Assembly: GCF_964340395.1 (NCBI RefSeq)
Contig: NC_135553.1
Span: 22,351,949 to 22,413,948, forward strand
Length of the DNA stretch: 62,000 nucleotides
From: Glandiceps talaboti
Taxonomy: Eukaryota; Hemichordata; Enteropneusta; Spengelidae
Reading direction: 5' to 3'
The notes under the pieces are model-generated. The model was given only the letters and a program-made list of their open reading frames with translations, was not told the origin of the DNA and did no database searches. The translations under genes and the position numbers were made by a program. Positions 46,851 to 60,540 of this stretch are shown piece by piece. The first letter of the stretch is position 1; each line of letters opens with the position of its first letter.

Positions 46851-47741
46851 AGTCCAATACATTACTCTACCAGTGTTTACCTACAGTCTAAAGGATGAAT
46901 AAATGAAGCTTCGGATAATATTCAGTTTCTGTAATTGTTTCATCTAAAAAAAATCTTCTTTTTAAAAGCCCTACTTTGAGTACTAATACCTACCTGAGCT
47001 GGTATCCAGAATGTACAAGCTACAAGATATGTGGGAATCAGTTTCTCCTTTGCTTCAGAAAATATATCAGATTTTCCTTCCATTATATTATGTACTAAAA
47101 TAAAATGTGAACGTATAGTGTTAAATTCAAATTCATATCTCTAAATTGGTCGAACGTCGCAGGTATGGTTACAGTCTTTGTCGATATTCTCAGTAATTGT
47201 GACTTAAAATTAGTCAAATATTAAATCTTTTATTGATAAATGTTCAATCATTTAAGTTAGCTTAATCCCCTCTCTACACGCGTACGCGTTGTTGACACTG
47301 TGTACACTGACTTGGTGTGCATACTTTCTCAACCAATGTTTTAAAAATTGAAGTTCAAAGAGACCATATGTACTTCAGTTGAAGTATAATAACATCAATA
47401 CTAGCAAGTGGAAAATAAAAAAAAATATATAATTATAAAAACAATTCAATCTAGATATGTGAGGTGACCAAGACTCCTTAAAACTGAGTTGTTACTACAG
47501 TGTTATTTTTTGTTGATTAGACAACCAGCAATTATATATTCACAGAAAGTTGTTAAAATTTCAATAATTAGGTATTGTATATGTTAATTAGAGGTTACAT
47601 TTGCCCATAAGTAGTACAGTAAGATGTTGGAATCGTGATCTCGTTGGATTCATTTAGAGGATTCATTTCGTATGTGTACGCTACGCAAACGCATTTACCC
47701 TCAGGCAATTCAATACCGTTTCTATAATATTACAAGCAAGT

Positions 47742-47912
47742 CACACACACACACACACACACATACATACATACATACACACACATACGTGTGTGTGCGT
47801 GCGTACACACATACATACATACATCCATCCATCCATCCATCCATCCATTAATGCATGCATGCATACATACATACATACATACATACATACATACATACAT
47901 ACATACATACAT
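47742..47912. repeat. (CA)n, (CATA)n and (CATC)n compound microsatellite
   Basis: Lies in intron 1 of MPV17L copy A, at the position of the (TA)n array in copy B. Confidence 0.95.
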
Positions 47913-49369
47913 AACTTTTTTCAGAAACGTTCCAGTTGCAGCTAGTGCAGCTGTATTTGATTATATAACCATACCTATGTAGAATGCGCCATAAAAAATA
48001 GGAGACACGGTCGTTTTGTCAACTAAGACTTTAGTCACCGCAATCTTTATGGATGTTCCGGGTAGGAGTCTATCCAAGACTTTGTACCAGCAATAGTTAC
48101 CAGGTCCATTAAAACACAATCCCCATATAACCATCCTTTTCACTTTGGCCATGTCACGCTTCTCTCCCAAAATGGTTTGCTACACCCACTCCGAGGCGGC
48201 ATAAGTCGCTCCGACAAAAACGGCGTTTCGAAGAAGATGACTTTGTGAAATTCGTCGAAGGAAGTGAAGAGAGTTTCGGACAGAGGATGTCATCAAGTTA
48301 TGGTTGGGTTGATCGCAGAACAATTACAGATAATGGCGAGGTATGATGTGTTTAGATCATATACCCTATGGCATATACGTTGAAAGTTTACCATTATTGA
48401 TCGGAGTAGGACTGACCCATATTTGAAGAGAGACAAAGGTCACTTTTACGACAATTTCTCAAGTGTGACAATGTGACACATAACCTAATGGTGTCTGTGG
48501 TACGGACATTTGGAGAACCGTAAACATATGACATGCATATTTTTTGTCTTCGGGGTTTGGTTACAGTCCGAAAACCACGATCCATTGGTAAACAGTTAGA
48601 TATTGACGCGGTTTCTGTAGGACAGGAATAAACACGTGTATAAGGTACGTGCTTTAAAGAATTGGAACAAAACTAATGACAGGCAACTGAAAAAACAAAC
48701 AAACAAACAAACAAACGTGGAAGATGACGCACATTTTATTGCACGTTTCATAATATCGACATAAGATTTACCGTACAAGCATTTAGAGAAAGCAGCCTTC
48801 AGTTGAAAATACGGACGATGTGAGTGGGCGCGCCCCAGTGAACAAAGTTGGAGGTGTCAAATTCGAATTACGTCAACGACGCAACTTTCGGCGCAGACTG
48901 AAACGGGCGCTCTTGTCAACATTCGAACACCAAACAAACCCGTGTTTGTTTGTAAGTGAAGTGAAGTGTTATATGTTTTTCGATCGCTGTACGTACTCTT
49001 GAATTGGAGATTTAGGGTGAACGGAAGGTAATTTCGTAAGAGTTTCAGAAGTCCTTGTGAAGAAAATTAGCTTTACTACCATGACTTAAATGGATCTTTC
49101 TTTCGAGCTGAAGAGTCTAACATGGGGTCCACTCTACATTATTTTCAATTTCGCTTTATCTAAAATGTGGTCCATTGTCTACCAAATCATAACTGTGCTA
49201 TTAATTCCCCTCAAAATGTTGCCTCCTATGAGATAGAAAAAATACAATGATGAAAACTACATTTTGCGATTTGCTGCGATATTGGCCGCGCATCACTACC
49301 AGAGCTGGCCACTGTACCACCGCTCTGCATATATAGTTTTGAGCATTTTCAAACAGTGATCTCCAGGCC

Positions 49370-49830
49370 CTCTTTGATTATATTACACAGCTAGGTATAT
49401 GGTTTCGATCTTCAAGTGCGGTCTTCCTCTCAAATTAATATGTAGATGTATGCAAATATTATGCTAATATATCCAGTGCACAACTACTGCATGTCCTGAT
49501 GTCTTAGCAGAAAAGCCAGTCTGAACTCAGATAACCTCATGAAGTGCAATTGGGTTTTTAGGTTGGAAAATAAAATTATGGAATTTTCGATTAACATATT
49601 ATTGTCAGTTGCAATACTCTATTGACTACAGTATCAATTGATTCCGGTCACGATGAGACAGAACTACCGACTCTTGAATGTGTATATTGTTTTGTGTAAT
49701 GCATATAGACGTTGGGTTTGATGCTGTGCACATATGTTGACTTGGCAGTTTAAGTTCTTCCTCGTTTAAAGAATGTTTTGTGTGATTGATTGATTGATTG
49801 ATTACTTGATTGACTGACTGACATTCAACA
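49370..49830 (+). repeat. Dispersed repeat, copy 1 (partner at 60140-60540)
   Basis: Shares ATGTATGCAAATATTATGCT, CCAGTCTGAACTC and GGGTTTTTAGGTTG, then a GATT/GACT tetramer run, in the same order and orientation as 60140-60540. The octamer ATGCAAAT is conserved in both. Function unknown. Confidence 0.65.
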
Positions 49831-50175
49831 ATCACCAATTAACAACACGATGTATATAGTGACGGGGCTGTATCTTTGAACGCAGAAGACTTATTTATTT
49901 TTTGTTTTTCGTTAACATATAACCATGTACCTAACCAAGCCTCGGGGGCCCCGTGTGTTAACATAGAGTGCGAGTACAAATTAAAATATAGCAATACACT
50001 TGGAGACATCCGTTTTCATGCTAGTCACTCCTATCATCATTTATAGAAGATGCACTTTCTGGTTTTTTTATTTTGCCTCTCCTAACACGCCTATCTAAGA
50101 ACATCTGAGAAATACTAAATAGTTATCGTCCCTCAGTGAGAATAACATTTTTTACACCAAGTTGTCTTGCTGAAG

Positions 50176-50179
<4 letters not shown>

Positions 50180-50268
<89 letters not shown>
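50180..50268. repeat. (TC)n microsatellite
   Basis: About 44 TC units. Confidence 0.95.
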
Positions 50269-50273
<5 letters not shown>

Positions 50274-50752
50274 AGTATACGTATCAGACTTTGAAAACAC
50301 GTCAATCTCTCTATCTGCTAATTAAGCAACAACGTGAACCTCACATGAAATCAAAATGTCTCTTTATTCTCTGAAAACTAATGTCGTCGTTATCTTACTT
50401 GTCGTCGTTATCTTACGTCGTTGTCACCGTAAACGGTGTTTGTTCAAATTCACTACAATGCAGATATAAAATCTAATCAAATGTGAGTTTTGACAAGACA
50501 TAGTGTCAGGAACGATGACACTACACAGCTTACCAAGGAGACCCAAACTAAAGCTATTGTTGTTGTTTGATTGTGATCTGATCACAAGTCGGTGATAGTG
50601 GTACCTGTGCGGATATAAATTACCTTGTAATCAAGATAGTGTAAATGTTGAAAGGCCCACAAAATTTATACGCAGTGCAAGAGCATGGAAGTCATCAGAA
50701 ACGCCACTCTACTGTGAGTGTAATTGAACGAACTTCCATTCAATAGCTTTAC

Positions 50753-51160
50753 AGCTAAAATGATGTAGGTTTGGTGTTTCACTCATGTAACATGACATTT
50801 AATATAACCCTCAAACAACTTGGTAATAATACAAAAGAAACAATGACATAGGTGCCATGCACAGTGGGGATGGAGAAGTAGTCAAGTTGAAATGTTGACC
50901 ATCAGTTAGAAAATATACAATTGCAGCCATTAAAATCATCCACGTGTAATGTTTTCATTAGAAGTCTGTTTTTTTCTGCACTGTGAAAAAATAGCAATAC
51001 TTATCACTGACACTGTTCAATGTGATTGGGTAAAGGATCCTGCTGTGTGTGTGCTGCCTCTCTTGTATTGATAGTCTAGAGTTGAAATATGTCTATCTTG
51101 AATTGGTGACAAAACCGTAACGTCACATGAGTGAAAAACCAAGCCTACATCATTTTAGCT
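50753..51160. mobile_element. Inverted-repeat element, about 408 bp
   Basis: AGCTAAAATGATGTAGG at the left pairs with CCTACATCATTTTAGCT at the right. The following TTTCACTCATGT pairs with ACATGAGTGAAA. A 12-bp direct repeat, TCAATAGCTTTA, occurs at 50740-50751 and 51172-51183, one base from the left end but about 11 bases from the right. No ORF. Confidence 0.65.
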
Positions 51161-52380
51161 ACAATATCACATCAATAGCTTTAGTTTGTGTTGGTTCTCC
51201 ATGACAGGGCTCCCTCATTCTCGCAAACCAGAGCTGTTATTTATTCCGCGACACTGCGACATAACGGCACGGTTTGGAAGGTGCCGTAAAAGAGGTCGTG
51301 GTTTGCGACGATGGGCGCGCTCATCATGCATCAGCTAAATGCGATAATGAGATACATATATTGACAATACACGTGTCAGTTTCCTGAGTTGTATACGTAT
51401 AGGGTGTAAATATTCAATCTAAAGAATGCATATCGAACTGAATTCTGTTATTTTCACAAGAAAGTTCAAAAGTTCACTGTAATATGACTGCGGAGTAGAC
51501 AAAACTAAAATGAATGTAAATTGGCTTTCAATTGTATCCAAACATTGAACCCGAGTGTGCTCCTATAAACTTAGGACATTTTTTTTATCCCATGCACTTT
51601 ATAATATTGAAAATAACAAATCTGAAGAGATAAGAGCAAAAACTTAGTTTTTCACATACTGACTGTGCTGTAACTGCTAATGTTGATAAAAATACAATAC
51701 TGAAAATTCTATTTAAGCAATAATAATAACGATTCCAGTATACAATACTACATACAGATACATCGAATTGTAAATTGCACAACTACATCACACTCTATTT
51801 CAAATTCTCAACCATTTCCCCTGCTTGGATATAAAAATCTATAAAAACTGGACTTCAATATCGTCATGCAGTTTTCAACTTATATTTGTCAAATAGTCGG
51901 ACTTACATGCTACATTGCAGATGAATCTTGGATATGTTAAACTTGTAGTACAGTAGTCTGGACCCTTTGCACTGGTGGATTTCGACTACGCCCTCCGAGA
52001 GGCTCACTCCAGTGACGCAAGAGCCCAGACCCATCTATTTTACAGACAGTTTTAACCCGGTCAGTGCAAGTGATCGATAGTCATAGAAATTCACAACAAA
52101 TATAAATAACCCCATATTTTAAACATTTACAGATGACACTGTCAAAATTGGCAGTAACGATAGAAGTTGTCTCCTGTGTTTAGTTAACATTTTAATATTT
52201 GTTGTGAATCTGGGTGCACTGCAATTGTTTGTTAAAATAGCAAACTAGATTTACAAAATTAACGTAGTCAAAGCATATTGAATTACTTCACCTTTACCAC
52301 CGTACCTTTGATATCAATGTATACACGTACCGATAATATCATGTACATGTACTAACCCCACTCCCCTCATCCAACCCATG
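51161..52380. other. Gene-free stretch
   Basis: No exon, tRNA or element signal recognised. A locally GC-richer patch lies near 51230-51320. Confidence 0.5.
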
Positions 52381-53058
52381 GCGACACACACACACACACA
52401 CACACCATACACAACTACCATACTGTGCATCCAAGACCTGTGATGAATGGCAGTCCTGGGTGAATGCGAATTCCCTCACTGGGACGCATGAACATTTGCA
52501 TATAATTTGTGTTCAAACACAACCCCCCGGGGGGGGGGGGGGGGGGGGTGATGAACGAGTGTTAGCATATATCCACCAGCTATTTCATCCAAATTAAAGT
52601 ATGAATTAACATAATAACACTTCTCCAATATATATTCTCTAATCGTAAACGGATACGAGGTTGACATCATGGTGTTGGTTTAGCTATTTCGGCAATTCTT
52701 CGGATAAACACTAGACTTGGGCGAAATTTCAACAGCAGTCCTCTATATGGAACAGACAGAAACAATATATGCAATAATTAATGTAATGTGAACACAAGCC
52801 TTATGTGCCAGGAAAATTGTTTTAAATTTTCAACACGCCATATTTGTCAAATTTACTCAGCATGATTGAAGGCTCGTTGAGCACGTATACAACAAACAAT
52901 TACAAAAAATGAGTTTGCCAAACAACACTGATAACAGTATCACTCATTGGAAGGAGACTTTGCCCTGGTATAGGTGCATAGCCAACATGTTGACACTTTT
53001 TGATATTGCAACTAGTAAACATGTAATAAATTGTGACCACTTCTAGCAAGTAACTTAC

Positions 53059-54976
<1,918 letters not shown>

Positions 54977-55295
54977 TGTGGTTGGTTTGGTTTCAGACGA
55001 CTACAGGCAATGACAAGGTTTGATGGTTTTAAAGCACGTGCCCTATGGCCATAACTCGAGGTTTGTCTTAGTGGTTTGGTAATAGTCCGAAAACCACGAT
55101 CCATTGGTAAACAGTTAGATATTGACGCAGGTTCCATAGGACAGGATCAGGTACCTGCTTTAAACAATTGGAACAAAACTAATGCCAGTCACCTGAAAAA
55201 TCCAAACAAACAAATAAATAAACAAACATGTAGGGTGATACAAAGTTTATTACACATTTAAATTATTGTACAAACATTCAGAGAAGCGACCTTGA

Positions 55296-55660
55296 ACTGT
55301 TTTGACCTCCCCTGATGTGTTGATTTATCATACATAATGATATATGAACTGACAGAAATATGCCTTGGTGCCTGTGTGTTCCAATATTGTACAATTTCAT
55401 GTGATTTTTGTCCAAAGATGTTGAAATTTGATTGGCTAGGGGTCCTATTTGTGATTATAACCACTTTGACTTTTGGAGAAATAAATAAACTCTACATATG
55501 AATAGTTTGGTTGATTTATCACTAGTACGTATGAACTAACAGAAATATCCCTTGTGCCTATACTAATGTATTAATATTGTCCAATGTCACATGAGTTTTG
55601 TTCAAAAAATGTTGAAATTTGGATGGGGTGTGGTGGCATTTTCAAGTTAGCGTACACACA
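55296..55660. repeat. About 190-bp repeat family, left block
   Basis: Two diverged units marked by TGTGTTGATTTATCA, GCCT(G/A)TGTGTTCCAATATT and ATGTTGAAATTTGGATGGG. The same units recur at 57795-58360 in the same orientation, flanking the 151-bp satellite. Confidence 0.75.
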
Positions 55661-55935
55661 ATGATTTTGTTGTATAATTATGAATTGGTATGTGCAAAGA
55701 TAATCAAGCAAATTTTAATTTTTGTCAAAATTCAACAAAATGTCATGAGATATTTCTGTCAAAACTCAGAATTTAGATAGTGTGTGGGGTTACAATTTCA
55801 TATCTAACAAGTTATTGTGAATGACATAGACCCCGCTATGATTGGGTTTTAAGGAACTGGCAGTTTATGTTGTCATTTTCACACCTGGTTAATGTTGTTT
55901 CGCCTCATATGGTTGTTTTTGATATCACTACACTG

Positions 55936-57230
55936 TTCAAGCATGTCTGAGTTTATGGCTTTGGACATGAAAACTATGCCAACAAAATGGCTGCCAGGCA
56001 GCCATATTGGATTGTATCACGACAACAATTAATGTGCACATGTATGTCATAGAACACTGGCTTAATACCAACTTTGAACGAGATCTGTTCAAGCATGTCT
56101 GAGTTATGGCTTTGGACATGGAAAATTCACAATCATAATGGCTGCCAGGCAGCCATATTGGATTGTATAACGACAAAAATGGATATGCACATGTATGTCA
56201 TAGAATACTGTCCTAATACCAACTTTGCATGAGATCTGTTCAAGCATGTCTGAGTTATGGCTTTGGACATGGAAAATTTGCAAAGAAAATGGCTGCCAGG
56301 CAGCCATATTGGATCGTATCACGACAACAATTAATGTGCACATGTATGTCATAGAACACTGGCTTAATACCAACTTTGAACGAGATCTGTTCAAGCATGT
56401 CTGAGTTATGGCTTTGGACATGGAAAATTCACAATCATAATGGCTGCCAGGCAGCCATATTGGATTGTATAACGACAAAAATGGATATGCACATGTATGT
56501 CATAGAATACTGTCCTAATACCAACTTTGCATGAGATCTGTTCAAGCATGTCTGAGTTATGGCTTTGGACATGGAAAATTCGCAAAGAAAATGGCTGCCA
56601 GGCAGCCATATTGGATCGTATCACGACAACAATTAATATGCACATGTATGTCATAGAACACTGGCCTAATACCAACTTTGAATGAGATCTGTTCAAGCAT
56701 GTCTGAGTTATGGCTTTGGACATGGAAAATTCGCAAACAAAATGGCTGCCATATCGGATTGTATCAAGACGAAAATGGGTATGCACATGTATGTCACAGA
56801 ACACTGTCCTAATACCAACTTTGAATGAGATCTGTACAAGCATGTCTGAGTTATGGCTTTGGACATGGAAAATTCACAATCAGAATGGCTGCTAGGCAGC
56901 CATATTGGATTGTATAAAGACAAAAATGGATATGCACATGTATGTCATAGAACACTGTCCTAATACCAACTTTGAATGAGATCTGTTCAAGCATGTCTGA
57001 ATTATGGCTTTGGACATGGAAAAATTACAAATAAAATGGCTGCCAGGCAGCCATATTGGATCGTATCATGACAAAAATGGATATGCACATGTATGTCATA
57101 ACTAACACTGTCCTAATACCAACTTTGAATGAGATATGTTCAAGCATGTCTGAGTTATGGCTTTGGACATGGACAATTCGCAAACAAAATGGCTGCTGGG
57201 TGGCCATATTGATCGTATCGGCCCTCGATA
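55936..57230. repeat. 151-bp satellite array, 302-bp dimer structure
   Basis: Units begin TTCAAGCATGTCTGAG at 55936, 56088, 56239, 56390, 56541, 56692, 56835 (one base different), 56986 and 57139. Alternate units match each other better: those at 56088 and 56390 share ATAACGACAAAAATGG and TTTGCATGAG, those at 55936, 56239 and 56541 share CACGACAACAATTAAT. Each unit holds the palindrome ATGGCTGCC-A-GGCAGCCAT. The unit at 56692 has lost part of it. Open frames on either strand follow the repeat. Confidence 0.95.
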
Positions 57231-57794
57231 TCAGTTTGCGATTAGACTAGTGTTGCGCCGGATCGGAGTTTAGATAAAACGTAGGAAAAAAGGCGCGAGC
57301 GACTGTCGACAGTCTAGCCATTACCCTAAAGATTATACATTCCAAATTTCATTACAATTGAGCCAGCCGATTTTTAGAAAATGATGACACACACACACAC
57401 ACACAGAGCCATTTCTGCCCTAAAGTATCTCCTTCCTTACGGAAGGAAAAAAACTATATACATTGTCACCCCATGAAAGAAGTATCCATGGTAACATTAC
57501 TATAAGCTCTGAATGAGGGGTTCTAGTTTTGTACCCAAAATCAATAAATACATCTAGTAGCATAGCTTTTGGTTCCACACAGTGCAGTGCCACATATGCA
57601 GAGCTAGAGGTACATATACTGGATGCTGTGTTCAGGGGATCAACAGCTGCAGTTACTGATAGTATCATTTATAGTTCAATTTGATGAGTTATTTCCTATT
57701 TTTCATAGTGACCACACTCTGCAATAGAAACTAGCAATTTCCTTACATGAAATCAACACTTAACTGTTTCAACTTTTATACTACATTGAAATAT

Positions 57795-58360
57795 TGACCT
57801 CCCCCCTAATGTGTTGATTTATCATACATAATTATGTACTGACAACTATCCCTTGGTGCCTATGTGTTCCAATATTTTGCAATTTCATGTGGATTTTGTC
57901 CAAGAATGTTGAAATTTGGATGGGGGGGGGGGGGCATAATTATTAATATTATGAACACTTTGGTTTTTGGAGAAAGCAATAAACTCCACATGTGAATACT
58001 TCAGTTTATTTATCAAACATATGTACTGATAGAAATATCACTTGGTGCCTGTGTGTTCCAATATTGTACAATTTCCTGTGATTTTTGTTCAAAATATTGA
58101 AATTTTGATGGGGTTGGGGGTCACAATTATGAATATTATGAACACTTTGGCATTTAGAGAAAGAAATAAACTCCACATATAAATAGTTAAGTTTCTTTAA
58201 CATACATATGTACTTATAGAAATATCCCTTGGTGCCTGTGTATTCCAATAGTGTACAATTTCATATGATTTTTGTTCCAAAATGTTGAAATTTTGATGGG
58301 GTGTGGTCACATTCTTTACTGCCATTTTCAAGTTAGCATACACACAATGATTTTTGTTGT
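57795..58360. repeat. About 190-bp repeat family, right block
   Basis: Three diverged units (starting near 57800, 58000 and 58180) with the same landmarks as 55296-55660. G runs of different lengths interrupt the GATGGGG segment. Confidence 0.75.
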
Positions 58361-58910
58361 AAAATTATGAAGTGGCATTGGTAAATTATACATATGTGCA
58401 AAGATAAACAAACTCATTAAATTTTGTCAAAATTTCATGAAGTATTTCTGTCGAAACTGTCAAAATTTATATGGGGTGGGTGTGACAATTTCAATTCTAG
58501 AATTCAAATGGACATGGTGACCACATATTATTTTTGTCATCGATAAATAGCTGGAATATACAATGTAAATATACAGCATATAAGAAATCTATCATGGTCT
58601 TTTATCCTTTTTTGCAAATTTCTTACGTTTTTCTTAAAAAATAGTAAAGCAGCTGGAGATAAAATAACGAAATAATGAATATCAATTACAAAAAAAATAT
58701 GTCTGGACCTACTATACATTAAATATATAAGTTCATTTGGTGTTCTGGGGATAATCTTTAACTGTCAAAAAAATCATGTTGTAGTTAACTTGTAAATCTA
58801 CTAATTTTGACTCAATAATGTACATGTACATACAAGAAACGGTCATTATCCTGAAAACAAAGGTGGTGATATAGTATTTTCTCTGCTTTTTTTAAAATAT
58901 TCAGATATCA

Positions 58911-59570
58911 ATGTTTAAGTATGCAAAGTATAAGAAAAATCTTATAAAAGTCTTTTTTGAATTTGACACCTCCCCCCTTAACTGCTTACAACGTATACAG
59001 AACTCTGCTGCCCGTTTGGTCACTCACGCTCGGAAATACGAACACATAACGCCTGTCGTCCAAGATTTACACTGGCTCCCTGTTGTCCACCGAATTGAGT
59101 TTAAGGTTCTTATGCTCACATACAAATGTCTTCATGATCAAGCACCAACTTATATGTCGAAACTTCTCACTGTCGTCAGGCCAGAAAGATTAACACGTTC
59201 TGCTGTCGTGACAATACTTTTCGAACTGCGCTATGTCCAGGAGCATTATGGCAAACGCGCTTTTTCAGTCGCTGCTCCCAGGCTGTGGAACTCTCTGGAT
59301 TCGTCTATTCGCAATGCACTTTCTCTGTCTTCTTTCAAAGTTAAAACACACCTCTTTCGAAAAGCATATTCCTCCAGCATGGCTCAATAAAGTATTTTAT
59401 TCATGGTTGACACAATGTGTCAGTTTTATTAAAACCGTTTTTATAGTTGTTTTTTTTTTGTTCTCCAATCACTTAATGTATATTTTATCATGTGAAGCGC
59501 ATTCAGATTTTTATGCAATTATGTAATGCACTATATAAGAAATAATATTAATATTATTTTTATTATACAT
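58911..59570 (+). mobile_element. 5'-truncated L2/CR1-type LINE 3' end
   Basis: An open frame of 159 codons holds only the C-terminal end of a LINE polyprotein: RIQNSAARLVTHARKYEHIT, DLHWLPVVHRIEFKVLMLTY, and GKRAFSVAAPRLWNSL, then a stop at 59390. It is followed by a 3' UTR with GCACTATATAAGAAATAATA and an ATTATT tail running into a microsatellite. The part before 58911 is missing. It is a different copy from the LINE at 8804-11328, with related C-terminal motifs. Confidence 0.85.
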
Positions 59571-59725
<155 letters not shown>

Positions 59726-60139
59726 ATGTCCATTGCCATTGTGACTATAAATAACTCACCATTGTCATTCCATGCAAATATTCATTTAACGCTTACAATG
59801 CTATGCGTTCAACTTCAAGGTTATTGTTTGCCGATATGGACTTCATCGAGTGATTACTAGCGGTATTATGCTGAAAAATCACGGTCAACATGATAGGAAA
59901 GGGTGGAGGGTCTATGGTTAAAAATACGTATATCTGACCGCGCTGACCTCACAACACTGAATTAGCTGAGATCAGCTGATCGATAACAACAAAAAACGCT
60001 GGGGATGATGCAACGTCGTCTTTCCAATCGTCCACGTACCTTGATTTTGGTTCATTGCGCTTACGCGTATGCAAATAACCTACCTAATCGTAAGAGTCGA
60101 GTCCTTACAGAGTCTTCTAGCGTTTGCAGACAGGAATCC

Positions 60140-60540
60140 CCGGCTCTACTTGATTACACAGCTATGGCTAGGCTTCGATCGATCGACGCTCAAAGTACGT
60201 ATAGCCCTGCGTACAGATACAGATGTATGCAAATATTATGCTAATATAGCTAGGGCGCAACTAGAAGTTGAACTATTGATGACTAGATAACAAGTCCGGA
60301 CCAAACCAGTCTGAACTCGTGATCGGCTCGGCTTTGTTGTTTACATAAACGATAATAGTATGCAAGGGCCACATCTGACGACTCTAGGGTTTTAGGTTGA
60401 CAAATGAAAATTATGTAAGTTTTCTTTTCGATTTATAAGTTACTGTTATTCACAATACTCTGCCGACTGCAATACATATTGAGACAAAACTTTTATTGAC
60501 TGACTGACTGACTGACTGAGTGATTGAGTGATATTTTTTT
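60140..60540 (+). repeat. Dispersed repeat, copy 2 (partner at 49370-49830)
   Basis: See 49370-49830. Ends in a TGAC tetramer run at 60495-60520. Confidence 0.65.

Larger units (their letters stand above)
46581..48293 (-). pseudogene. MPV17-like (MPV17L type) gene, copy A, with premature stop
   Basis: Exons 48293-47975, 47094-46994 and 46679-46581 match copy B in length class and phase. Splice signals are intact. Codon 38 is TAG (48182-48180) where copy B has CAG, so the product would end after 37 residues. Exon 3 also reads VRH where copy B and the family have VPH/VP. Other coding sequence is open (GEKRDMAKVKRM; FYIG; MEGKSDIFSEAKEKL). The single stop with otherwise clean exons suggests a young pseudogene. 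RNA editing or an assembly error would be the alternatives. The last short exon was not located. Confidence 0.75.

Noticed and set aside
48820-49002. Arginine-rich plus-strand ORF next to a GC-rich patch
   Set aside because: No ATG start, no motif, and only a weak donor-like GTAAGT near 48952; it could be an untranslated first exon, but nothing supports this.
56104-56923. Repeated MSLYNPIWLPGSH ORFs
   Set aside because: They follow the 151-bp satellite period, which is not a multiple of three, so the frame only stays open by chance across two units.
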